DNA from: Candidatus Atribacteria bacterium 1244-E10-H5-B2
GTDB taxonomy: Bacteria > Atribacterota > JS1 > SB-45 > 34-128
Assembly: GCA_003575245.1 (NCBI GenBank)
Contig: NMQN01000319.1
Span: forward strand, 1 to 10,855
DNA: 10,855 bases
Reading direction: 5' to 3'
The position numbers were made by a program, and so were the translations under genes. The notes beneath the pieces were generated by a model that did no database searches, was not told where the DNA came from, and saw nothing but the letters and a program-made list of their open reading frames with translations. Numbering within the stretch: position 1 is the stretch's first letter; each line of letters starts with the position of its first letter. Of this stretch, positions 1 through 4,989 are shown piece after piece.

Positions 1-2
1 GG

Positions 3-1481
3 ATAAGAAGGGTTATCTACAATCTGGACAAGATCAATAATTCAGGCGATAAGATAATTTTTCTCCTGGAAGGTGAAAAGGATTGCGATAATCTGATGAC
101 CCGATTCGAGGGGATCCTGGCGACCACTTCGGATATAGGAGCAGGCAGGGGATTTAAGAAATGGAGACCCGAATATTACGATTTCTTTCAGGATAGAAGC
201 ATAATTATTATACCGGATAACGATAAGGTAAGCAGGACATTTTACCGGGATATCGGGAATAGCCTGACTGGAATTGCTAAATCAGTTAAATGGGTGATCC
301 TGCCGGGGCTTAAAGAACACGGAGATATTACTGACTGGCTGATACAGGGCGGAACTTTAAAAGAGCTTTTTAAGCTGATCGAGAAGGCTCCGGAGTTTCC
401 TTTACCGATACCTCTTGAAGATAGGATCGAGGTAAATTTAGAGGAGATATTAGAATCTGATTTACCACCGGAAGAAATGATAATCGAAAACGGGATAATG
501 GGAACTAAGAATTACGTTCTTGTCGTCTCCAGGCACAAAAAAGGCAAGACTTTATTCAGTCTGAATTTGGCCTTAAACCTGATCTCGAAAACTCCCTTTT
601 TAGAGACTTATCCGGTAAAGAGAAATTGTAAGGTTTTATATATCTATTCAGAATCTAATATCTATAATCTGAATAAGGTTATATCTTTACAGATAGAAGG
701 ACTAAAAGAACTGGGAATAATAATACCTAAAGAATGCTTTAAAAATTTCCTTAGCTACAATACAAGAAAAGAGCTATTAATTATAAGTTTAACGCCGAAT
801 GATGACTTATCAAGACTTCAAAAATGCCTGGACACTTTCGAGCCTGATGTGATTATAGTTGATCCCATTTCGAGGATTGCTACCTTTAATATGAATAAAG
901 CAGAGAATATCACAATTTTTAACAATCTGATGATCCGAATGAGGGATTGCCTCTGGGTAATCGTTCACCATACCAGGAAAGAAGAAGCGAAACCCCGGCT
1001 TAAAAACCCTCCACCGATAGACAAAATAGCCTTATTCGATAGTATTCGAGGATCCTCTGCCTGGTGTAATAATGCAGATACTATCATCTGTTTAACTCAA
1101 TCGGGAGACGATCTACCGGAGAACTTTTTAAAGGTATTCTTTGAATCGAAAAGAGGATATGAGCCTGATCCTTTAGAGGTTAAGTGGGACCTTAAAACCC
1201 TGAATTATGAGCTTATAGATATAACCGATCTGCATAAGAAAGTCAAAATAACCTATTCGGATATGATGGAATATATAAAAAAGAACTTCGGAGATAGAAA
1301 ATACAGGTATAAAGAACTGACCGATCCTATATCTCAAAAATTTAAAGTCAAGCCTCAAAGTGTTTGCAAGTTACTTTTACAGGCCAGGGATAGTGAAGAT
1401 ATGATCAAAGACGAGGGCAAATTCGGAAAGTGGTATATCTCGAATCAGGGCAAACTTGACTTCAAGAGTGTTGATATATAA
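3..1481 (+). CDS. TOPRIM / RepA-like AAA primase-helicase, 5'-partial
   Basis: The reading frame is open from base 3, so the ATG at 96 is internal; 492 residues are visible and the N-terminus is missing. Numbering from base 3, a TOPRIM domain shows EGEKD at residues 23-27, the acidic DND at 72-74 and GDITDWL near 107-113, as in mobile-element primases. A RepA-like ATPase follows. Its Walker A-like loop SRHKKGKT (176-183) has Ser where Gly or Ala is usual. Walker B is VIIVD, ending at Asp287. The paired histidines of VHHTRKE (near 322-323) and RGSSAW (349-354) are typical of hexameric RepA/Gp4-like helicases. The last 70 residues look like a winged helix. The likely role is priming and unwinding DNA for replication of the element, and the repeat region just downstream fits. 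A zinc-binding or polymerase domain may lie upstream of the window. The family call is firm; the exact role is inferred. Confidence 0.85.
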   Translation: MRRVIYNLDKINNSGDKIIFLLEGEKDCDNLMTRFEGILATTSDIGAGRGFKKWRPEYYDFFQDRSIIIIPDNDKVSRTFYRDIGNSLTGIAKSVKWVILPGLKEHGDITDWLIQGGTLKELFKLIEKAPEFPLPIPLEDRIEVNLEEILESDLPPEEMIIENGIMGTKNYVLVVSRHKKGKTLFSLNLALNLISKTPFLETYPVKRNCKVLYIYSESNIYNLNKVISLQIEGLKELGIIIPKECFKNFLSYNTRKELLIISLTPNDDLSRLQKCLDTFEPDVIIVDPISRIATFNMNKAENITIFNNLMIRMRDCLWVIVHHTRKEEAKPRLKNPPPIDKIALFDSIRGSSAWCNNADTIICLTQSGDDLPENFLKVFFESKRGYEPDPLEVKWDLKTLNYELIDITDLHKKVKITYSDMMEYIKKNFGDRKYRYKELTDPISQKFKVKPQSVCKLLLQARDSEDMIKDEGKFGKWYISNQGKLDFKSVDI

Positions 1482-1489
1482 GGATTATA
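1470..1489 (+). repeat. copy 1 of a 20-bp repeated motif
   Basis: The sequence gttgatatataaggattata overlaps the stop codon of the primase-helicase gene. It matches the copy at 1716-1735 at 18 of 20 positions. Unlike copies 2 and 3 it is not flanked by an inverted accg/cggt pair. Confidence 0.5.
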
Positions 1490-1557
1490 AGAGTCTTTAG
1501 AAGGATATTAACTCCGGGGATTAACCGGATTAAGACTACCCTTCTCAAGAGATACAC

Positions 1558-1709
1558 ATAAATAGTTAGTAAATAGTTAGTAACCTATATATATATATAG
1601 TTATAGTAAGTAAATAGTAAGTAAATTGTTGGTAAATTGTTGGTAAATTGTTGGTAAATGAAAAATATGCCATATGCTTACTAACAAGTTACTAACTCAT
1701 TTACTTTCT
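1558..1709. repeat. iteron-like 11-bp repeats, candidate replication origin
   Basis: Units beginning gtaaat recur at exactly 11-bp spacing at 1610, 1621, 1632, 1643 and 1654. The middle three are identical (gtaaattgttg). A related pair (ataaatagtta, gtaaatagtta) sits at 1558 and 1569, followed by a partial unit at 1580. Between 1676 and 1709 the same type of unit lies on the opposite strand (gttagtaactt, gttagtaagc). An alternating AT run separates the first and second groups. In-phase direct repeats plus inverted copies, next to a primase-helicase gene and embedded in AT-rich DNA, are the classical layout of a Rep-bound origin. The repeats are seen directly; the origin function is inferred. 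Confidence 0.6.
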
Positions 1710-1710
1710 C

Positions 1711-1743
1711 AAACCGTTGGTATATAAGGGTTATAGGCGGTTT
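1711..1743 (+). repeat. copy 2 of the repeated motif, inside a short inverted repeat
   Basis: The motif gttggtatataagggttata (1716-1735) lies between aaaccg (1711-1716) and cggttt (1738-1743), which can pair into a 6-bp stem. It lies about 50 bp upstream of the 66-aa gene, so it could act as an operator or a leader RNA structure for that gene. Function unknown. Confidence 0.5.
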
Positions 1744-1794
1744 TGTCTATAAATATCTGTATATCTACCTATCAAGGAAAGGAGAATTGAAATT

Positions 1795-1995
1795 ATGAGA
1801 TTAAAAAATAATTGCGGAATCCGGGCTATCGATGAGGCCAGAATGGTAAAAATAGTTTCTGAGACTACGCTGTTTTTAGGAGAATACCTGAGTATGGATT
1901 CTGATCTGTTTGTGTCCAGGAATGGGAAAGTGAAGATCTATTCAATACCGGCGCAGGGGATTATCCGAATAGATATAAAAATAAATGAATATTAG
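1795..1995 (+). CDS. small hypothetical protein, 66 aa
   Basis: I do not recognise this protein. The ATG at 1795 is preceded by aaaggagaa at good spacing, which supports both the gene and the start. The product is soluble-looking, with no membrane segment or signal peptide. The first 35 residues look helical (DEARMVKIVSETTLFLGEYL). The second half reads as alternating beta-like segments (LFVSRNGKVKIYSIPAQGIIRIDIKI). It sits alone between the iteron-like region and a long noncoding stretch, so an element-maintenance or regulatory role is possible but unsupported. An AT-only inverted repeat (tttattt/aaataaa, 1996-2013) follows the stop directly. Confidence 0.6.
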   Translation: MRLKNNCGIRAIDEARMVKIVSETTLFLGEYLSMDSDLFVSRNGKVKIYSIPAQGIIRIDIKINEY

Positions 1996-2047
1996 TTTAT
2001 TTTGTTAAATAAAGTGGTAAGAAAAGGCCAAAAAACAGAGTTTAAGG

Positions 2048-2067
2048 GAACCCTAAAAACAGGGTTC
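2048..2067 (+). other. 7-bp hairpin downstream of the 66-aa gene
   Basis: The arms gaaccct (2048-2054) and agggttc (2061-2067) pair perfectly around a six-base A-rich loop. Only a weak T-rich tail follows (gtttatttcc), so this is at best a poor intrinsic terminator. Confidence 0.35.
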
Positions 2068-2310
2068 AGGCGTTTATTTCCTATTCGATATAAAAGGGAT
2101 TAAGTATAATACAGGGAAAGTCAAAAAAAAAGACGCTGTGAGGGTATATATAGCTCAATTCGTCGGAGCTATTGGAGATAGGTTTTTTGCTTAATGAAAC
2201 TATTCTTTGAGATATGAAAGGATAAAAATAAAGAGATGGTTTGTTTTTTCTTTTTAACCTTTAACGCATTTCTTTTAGATAGATTAAATAAAAAAAACAA
2301 AAAATCACGA

Positions 2311-2340
2311 AATCGGAGAAAATCGGGAAAAATCGAAAAA
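2311..2340. repeat. three 10-bp A-tract repeats in helical phase
   Basis: Three consecutive 10-mers each begin with aatcg: aatcggagaa, aatcgggaaa and aatcgaaaaa. The A-runs therefore recur about once per helical turn, a pattern expected to curve DNA. This could help assemble a recombination or replication complex. The period is seen; curvature is an inference. Confidence 0.45.
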
Positions 2341-2342
2341 TA

Positions 2343-2378
2343 AGACCGTTTGTTTATAAGGGTTACAAGAGACGGTCT
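2343..2378 (+). repeat. copy 3 of the repeated motif, inside a 7-bp inverted repeat
   Basis: The arms agaccgt (2343-2349) and acggtct (2372-2378) enclose a diverged copy of the motif (gtttgtttataagggttaca, 2348-2367). The position of the motif within a flanking inverted repeat matches copy 2. This suggests a conserved structured RNA or protein-binding element rather than chance similarity. Confidence 0.5.
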
Positions 2379-2383
2379 GCCTT

Positions 2384-2491
2384 TATCGGAGCTTTTTTTT
2401 GGGTATCGGAGCTATCGGAGCTATTGAAAAGTGAATTTTGGATTTTAGGGGGGTTTTGGTGGCTATAAGATTTTTTTAAAAAATCGGAGCT
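2384..2491. repeat. cluster of tcggagct repeats
   Basis: The octamer tcggagct occurs at 2386, 2406, 2415 and 2484, with one more at 2163. The two central copies are adjacent at 9-bp spacing (tatcggagc repeated). The cluster ends about 120 bp upstream of the recombinase promoter. Recombinase arm sites or regulator sites are possible; no function is shown. Confidence 0.45.
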
Positions 2492-2611
2492 ACCGGGTTT
2501 AACCATAGTTAGATAATTATCTTTTATTTAACATATAAGAGATTGAGTTAAATTTAAAAAGTCATATAAAATAAGGATTACAGAATATTGGAATCTGATT
2601 GAAAACAAAAC

Positions 2612-2640
2612 TTGCTTTTTTGCTTGTCTTATGTTACAAT
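2612..2640 (+). promoter_or_regulatory. sigma-70-type promoter for the recombinase gene
   Basis: A -35-like ttgctt (2612-2617) is separated by 17 bp from tacaat (2635-2640). The latter carries an extended -10 TG one base upstream (tgttacaat). Transcription would start near 2647, about 36 bases before the recombinase ATG. Confidence 0.6.
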
Positions 2641-2682
2641 TCTGGTCAGATAGATTTAATAAGATATGGGAGGTAAAAAGTA

Positions 2683-3261
2683 ATGAATATCGTAGAGCCA
2701 ATAAGGTCAGAAAATTCAATCAGACAGATTAGAGGGAACCTATTTAAACAAAAGAATCCCCGGGATTTTTTATTATTCGTTTTTGGTATTAACTCCGGCC
2801 TGAGGATAGGGGATATATTATCTCTTAAACTTGGAGACGTCAAAGATAACCAGGGGAATCTGAAAGACCACTTAGAAATTAAAGAACAAAAGACCGGTAA
2901 GACCAGGAAGGTGCATTTTAATAAGCAGATTAAAGAAGCTATAAATTTTTATATTGAAAAGACTGATATATTCGACCTGGAGCAATATCTATTTACCAGT
3001 GAAAAATCAAAAAAAAATAAACCACTTACCAGGATTAGAGCCTATCAGTTAATAAATGCCTGGTGCCGGGAAGTTGGGATTAAGCATAAGGTTGGAGGTC
3101 ACACACTGAGAAAAAGTTTTGGCTATCACTTGCGGAAACAGGGAATCAGTATCGAAAGGATCTCTAATTTATTGAATCATCGAAACGTCAAAGTAACTTT
3201 TAGATATATTGGGATAAATGATGATGAGAATAAAGAGGTTATTAATGGATTCGGAATCTAA
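2683..3261 (+). CDS. minimal tyrosine recombinase / integrase
   Basis: This 192-aa protein is a tyrosine site-specific recombinase made almost only of the catalytic domain. The usual N-terminal SAM-like core-binding domain (about 100 residues) is absent. The complete active-site set is visible: Arg41 in SGLRIGD, Lys70 in EQKTGKTRKV, His140 and Arg143 in HTLRKSFG, His166 in LNHRNV and the nucleophile Tyr175 in FRYIGI. The enzyme should therefore be active in principle. The ATG has gggagg eight bases upstream and a promoter just before it. Such enzymes integrate and excise mobile elements or resolve plasmid dimers, and the nearby excisionase-like protein favours integration/excision. The short form resembles small integrase-family recombinases of low-GC bacterial phages and plasmids. 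Its DNA target is unknown; repeat clusters lie on both sides of the gene. Confidence 0.88.
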   Translation: MNIVEPIRSENSIRQIRGNLFKQKNPRDFLLFVFGINSGLRIGDILSLKLGDVKDNQGNLKDHLEIKEQKTGKTRKVHFNKQIKEAINFYIEKTDIFDLEQYLFTSEKSKKNKPLTRIRAYQLINAWCREVGIKHKVGGHTLRKSFGYHLRKQGISIERISNLLNHRNVKVTFRYIGINDDENKEVINGFGI

Positions 3262-3277
3262 GGGGGTAAATATATCT

Positions 3278-3433
3278 ATGAGAAATGAAAGGTTAGAATC
3301 TGCTTTAGCCTGGTGTAGAAAAAATAATATAGAATCGATCCGATTAAACTTTTTTAACCGGGAATCTAAGAGGAAACGATTTAAAGAGAAAAGAGGCAAG
3401 TTTTTAACGAAAAAGGCCAATATACGCTTATGA
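3278..3433 (+). CDS. small basic hypothetical protein, 51 aa
   Basis: The protein is not recognised. The ATG at 3278 is chosen over upstream ATGs at 3218 and 3245. It lies just past the recombinase stop with aaggggg about 11 bases before it, whereas the earlier starts would overlap the recombinase. The product has a short helical start (ERLESALAWCRKNNIESIRLNFF) followed by a strongly basic tail rich in Lys and Arg (RESKRKRFKEKRGKF). That is consistent with a nucleic-acid-binding accessory factor. It is 16 bp downstream of the recombinase stop and probably in the same transcript, so an architectural or directionality partner is conceivable but unproven. Confidence 0.5.
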   Translation: MRNERLESALAWCRKNNIESIRLNFFNRESKRKRFKEKRGKFLTKKANIRL

Positions 3434-3623
3434 TTGTATGTTAAATTTATTTGACCCCCCTTAAAAGCGAAATTTGAAGGCCTTATTTTTAGCTTAATCA
3501 ACGAAAAAGCCTTATATTCTATAACTTGTAGCTGTTTTCAGGCTTTAAAGTTTTTATAAGATACATAAAATCATACAGGGGAACGTAAGATTGACGCTTA
3601 GAGGGGCTTTAAAATCGTTTTTT

Positions 3624-3648
3624 GAGGGTATTTCTACCCTCTTTTTTT
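3624..3648 (+). terminator. intrinsic terminator
   Basis: A perfect 7-bp stem, gagggta (3624-3630) and taccctc (3635-3641), encloses a tttc loop and is followed directly by seven Ts (3642-3648). It faces the + strand and should end transcription from the recombinase and 51-aa genes. Confidence 0.85.
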
Positions 3649-3695
3649 ATCCGGATAAAGAGATCCCTATAAAAGTTTTATGTAAAGCAACCTCA

Positions 3696-3736
3696 TTTTA
3701 GCCGATTATCCCTTATTCTATAAGGCTTTTAGCCGA
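3696..3736. repeat. 10-bp direct repeats flanking a perfect small hairpin
   Basis: ttttagccga occurs at 3696-3705 and again at 3727-3736. Between them, ccttat (3711-3716) and ataagg (3720-3725) form a 6-bp inverted repeat around tct. Inverted core sites flanked by direct repeats are seen at recombination and operator sites, so this is a candidate crossover, excisionase or regulator site. Confidence 0.4.
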
Positions 3737-3854
3737 AAAACTACGCTATATATGGGGGTATATTCTAAAGGTTAAAAAAGCTGAAAAAGCGGTTTGAAAG
3801 CCTTATGTAAAGTAATTATGGTATTCAATTTTTTTCTATAAAATAGTATTGCAA

Positions 3855-3860
3855 TATAAT
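3855..3860 (+). promoter_or_regulatory. consensus -10 box upstream of the HTH gene
   Basis: A perfect tataat sits 48 bp before the proposed GTG start of the HTH gene and after the upstream terminator, so a new transcript is expected here. The -35 region (T-rich, near 3831-3837) is poor, which would suit an activated or weak promoter. Confidence 0.45.
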
Positions 3861-3907
3861 GCTTTAATGTGGTAATATTAAAGAAAAATAACAGGGGGTT
3901 TAAAATT

Positions 3908-4099
3908 GTGGTTATAAAAGTAGATAAAAAGAAGCTGTATTCAGTGAAGGAGCTCACTTCTATACTCCATTTAACACCGTTGACTATATGCGAATATTTC
4001 AGAAAAGGCAAACTCAAAGGTCATAAGATCGGTAAAAACTGGTATGTAAGTAAAGAAAATTTAGATAAATTTCTATCCGGAGAAGACAATAAAAGATAA
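3908..4099 (+). CDS. excisionase-like HTH DNA-binding protein, 63 aa
   Basis: The protein is a single helix-turn-helix domain of the excisionase/HTH_17 type. YSVKELTSILHLTPLTICEYFRKGKLKGHKIGKNWYVSKENLDKFL follows the family pattern closely: an activation/turn helix, the short wing around KGHKIGKNWYV and a closing helix. GTG at 3908 is preferred over ATG at 3869 because agggggt lies nine bases before it, and because the upstream 13 codons lie over the ribosome-binding region. Proteins of this type act as recombination directionality factors or as small repressors and activators. The closeness to a tyrosine recombinase supports excision control, but a plain transcription-regulator role is equally possible. 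It starts a run of tiny same-strand genes. Confidence 0.75.
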   Translation: MVIKVDKKKLYSVKELTSILHLTPLTICEYFRKGKLKGHKIGKNWYVSKENLDKFLSGEDNKR

Positions 4100-4113
4100 G
4101 CCGAAGGGGATAA

Positions 4114-4215
4114 ATGAGGTTAAATTTTAAAACTCTAAAAAAATTTTGCCTTTTTATAAGTGGGAATCGAAGAAGGTTTGACCGAAAAAAAGAGGAACGA
4201 GCATTAAAAATTTAG
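4114..4215 (+). CDS. small basic ORF, 33 aa
   Basis: This ORF begins 15 bases after the HTH stop and is preceded by aagggga at slightly short spacing. The product starts MRLNFKTLKKFCLFISGN and ends in a Lys/Arg-rich tail (RRRFDRKKEERALKI). It is not recognised. Its support is the ribosome binding site and its place in a run of closely spaced small genes; its length alone does not prove coding. Confidence 0.4.
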   Translation: MRLNFKTLKKFCLFISGNRRRFDRKKEERALKI

Positions 4216-4238
4216 GGAAGGGGTGATAAATAAAAGCT

Positions 4239-4693
4239 ATGAATACCAGGGAAGAAATTATTAACATTTTATCTAAAAATAAAAAACCTTTGGGCCCTAA
4301 AAAAATAGCCTTTGAACTTAAAAAAGCAGTGCAAATATAAGGAAGATTCTATCTAACCTGTGCAGAGAGGGGAAGATCACCAGGGCGGGCTTCGGTAAGT
4401 ATTCGGTGCTAACTGTGAATGAAAGTGTGAATGTCGAAACTCCAAAGGCAAAGAAGTTAATCAATAGGGAAATCAATAAATACCGGAGAACTTATTTTCA
4501 GAGGCTAAAAATAAAAGATCCCGAAGCCTACGGAAAAATGAGAAAGGCAAAAAACAGGTATCTCAGAGATTGGCGGGCCAGGAATCCGGACTACAATAAG
4601 AATTGGCTAAAAAAATATTATAAAAAATATCCAGAGAGGGTCAGAGAATATCAGAGAAGATACTGGTTAAAGAGGGCTATGTTGTCAGATTAA
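4239..4693 (+). pseudogene. winged-helix protein gene split by a frameshift at an A6 run
   Basis: A strong site (aaggggtgat) precedes ATG 4239. That frame reads MNTREEIINILSKNKKPLGPKKIAFELKK, then ends at 4338. The adjoining -1 frame continues the same protein without a gap (SSANIRKILSNLCREGKITRAGFGKYSV) and runs to 4693. One extra A in the run at 4320-4325 would rejoin the two parts into a 151-aa protein. The rebuilt N-terminus is a typical winged helix. The remainder is a very basic, Tyr- and Arg-rich helical tail (YGKMRKAKNRYLRDWRARN, then REYQRRYWLKR). GTG 4406 could be proposed as a start, but it lacks a ribosome binding site and would cut the wing domain. The cause may be a true mutation, a homopolymer sequencing error, or transcript/ribosome slippage on the AAA AAA lysine pair. 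Confidence 0.65.
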
Positions 4694-4751
4694 AAGGGAG
4701 ATGATAAATAATTGCTCAGAAGGGTATAAATTTTAGCGATTTAGGGTATTT

Positions 4752-4898
4752 ATGAGGATAATTGAGGGTAGTTTTAAGTAACTAAAGATTACTGAAATTC
4801 TGGGTACTAGTCCAAAAACTTTAAATAAAGAATTGCATCAATTCTATGAAGCCAGAAAGAAGGAGCTAGAAAAAAAGATAAAGAAAAGTAAATGCTAA
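4752..4898 (+). pseudogene. small HTH gene interrupted by an in-frame stop
   Basis: From ATG 4752 the frame reads MRIIEGSFK, meets TAA at 4779-4781, then stays open to 4898. The downstream part (LKITEILGTSPKTLNKEL, then a charged helix ELEKKIKKSKC) looks like a helix-turn-helix with a basic tail. No start codon exists after the stop, so the HTH part could be made only by readthrough or if the stop is an error. Only a weak aggg lies upstream of the ATG. It was probably one more small DNA-binding gene of the mobile module, now dead. The HTH reading rests on short sequence and is moderate. Confidence 0.45.
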
Positions 4899-4917
4899 AT
4901 GATTAGGGAGGTGATTT

Positions 4918-4989
4918 ATGAGGATAGATAGGAGAAATATAGTTAAGTCGGTTGAAAATTTAAAAAAGAAGGAGATAAAAAAGAAATGA
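4918..4989 (+). CDS. 23-aa ORF translationally coupled to the binding-protein gene
   Basis: A near-perfect ribosome site (gggaggtgat) lies just before ATG 4918. The 23-residue product begins MRIDRRNIVKSVENL and ends in a run of lysines. Its TGA (4987-4989) overlaps the next ATG (4986) as ATGA, the classical coupling arrangement. It could be a leader peptide that sets translation of the transporter operon. Alternatively it is the surviving N-terminus of a mobile-element gene whose remainder was replaced when the two regions were joined. Nothing in the peptide indicates ligand sensing. Confidence 0.5.
   Translation: MRIDRRNIVKSVENLKKKEIKKK

Larger units (their letters stand above)
1996..2611. 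other. long noncoding region with short repeats and hairpins
   Basis: No convincing gene is seen before the recombinase promoter. The stretch holds a small hairpin (2048-2067), a second one formed by atagctc (2150-2156) and gagctat (2166-2172), phased A-tracts (2311-2340), a third copy of the 20-bp motif (2343-2378) and five tcggagct copies (2163-2491). A 35-codon ORF at 2236-2343 (hydrophobic start, very basic end) has only a distant gaaagga upstream and is not called as a gene. A tataat at 2105-2110 lacks a good -35 box. Confidence 0.6.
3434..3868. other. repeat-rich noncoding region between recombinase and HTH genes
   Basis: No gene is seen. The stretch holds many short repeats: ttatgtaaagcaa (3678-3690) and ttatgtaaagtaa (3803-3815, one mismatch), ggctttaaa at 3541 and 3605, an inverted pair aaagcct (3506-3512)/aggcttt (3540-3546), a repeat-flanked hairpin (3696-3736) and an intrinsic terminator (3624-3648). 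It is a reasonable place to look for the recombination site, because attP commonly lies next to the integrase and excisionase genes. Confidence 0.5.
1..4985. mobile_element. part of a candidate integrative or plasmid-like element
   Basis: Inference from gene content. This stretch carries a TOPRIM/RepA-like primase-helicase, an iteron-like repeat region, a tyrosine recombinase, an excisionase-like HTH protein and several tiny basic proteins separated by long repeat-rich noncoding DNA. That is the usual kit of an integrated plasmid, phage satellite or integrative element. The left end lies outside the window. The right limit is placed loosely before the binding-protein gene, where two small genes are broken. 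I see no transposase, tRNA or convincing terminal duplication, so the ends are not defined. No relaxase, capsid or terminase gene is present here. Confidence 0.5.

Noticed and set aside
96..98. ATG as the start of the primase-helicase gene
   Set aside because: The frame is open back to base 3 and encodes the first TOPRIM motif (EGEKD at 69-83) before this ATG, so it is an internal methionine.
1558..1709. CRISPR array
   Set aside because: The repeats are 11 bp, contiguous and without spacers, and no cas gene is present.
2105..2110. Promoter based on tataat
   Set aside because: No acceptable -35 box at 15-19 bp and no gene follows closely.
3218..3277. N-terminal extension of the 51-aa protein from ATG 3218
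   Set aside because: It would overlap the end of the recombinase gene, while ATG 3278 has a suitable ribosome site and no overlap.
3169..3501. Minus-strand ORF opposite the recombinase end
   Set aside because: It is antisense to well-supported genes, has no ribosome site I can see and encodes no recognisable domain.
3869..3907. ATG 3869 as start of the excisionase-like gene
   Set aside because: The extra residues cover the ribosome-binding stretch agggggt that serves GTG 3908, and they add nothing to the HTH domain.
4406..4693. Separate gene starting at GTG 4406
   Set aside because: There is no ribosome binding site, and the frame upstream continues a winged-helix domain that joins to the ORF from ATG 4239 at an A6 run.
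1..4985. Insertion sequence
   Set aside because: No transposase gene and no terminal inverted repeats were found; recombination functions are of the tyrosine recombinase type.
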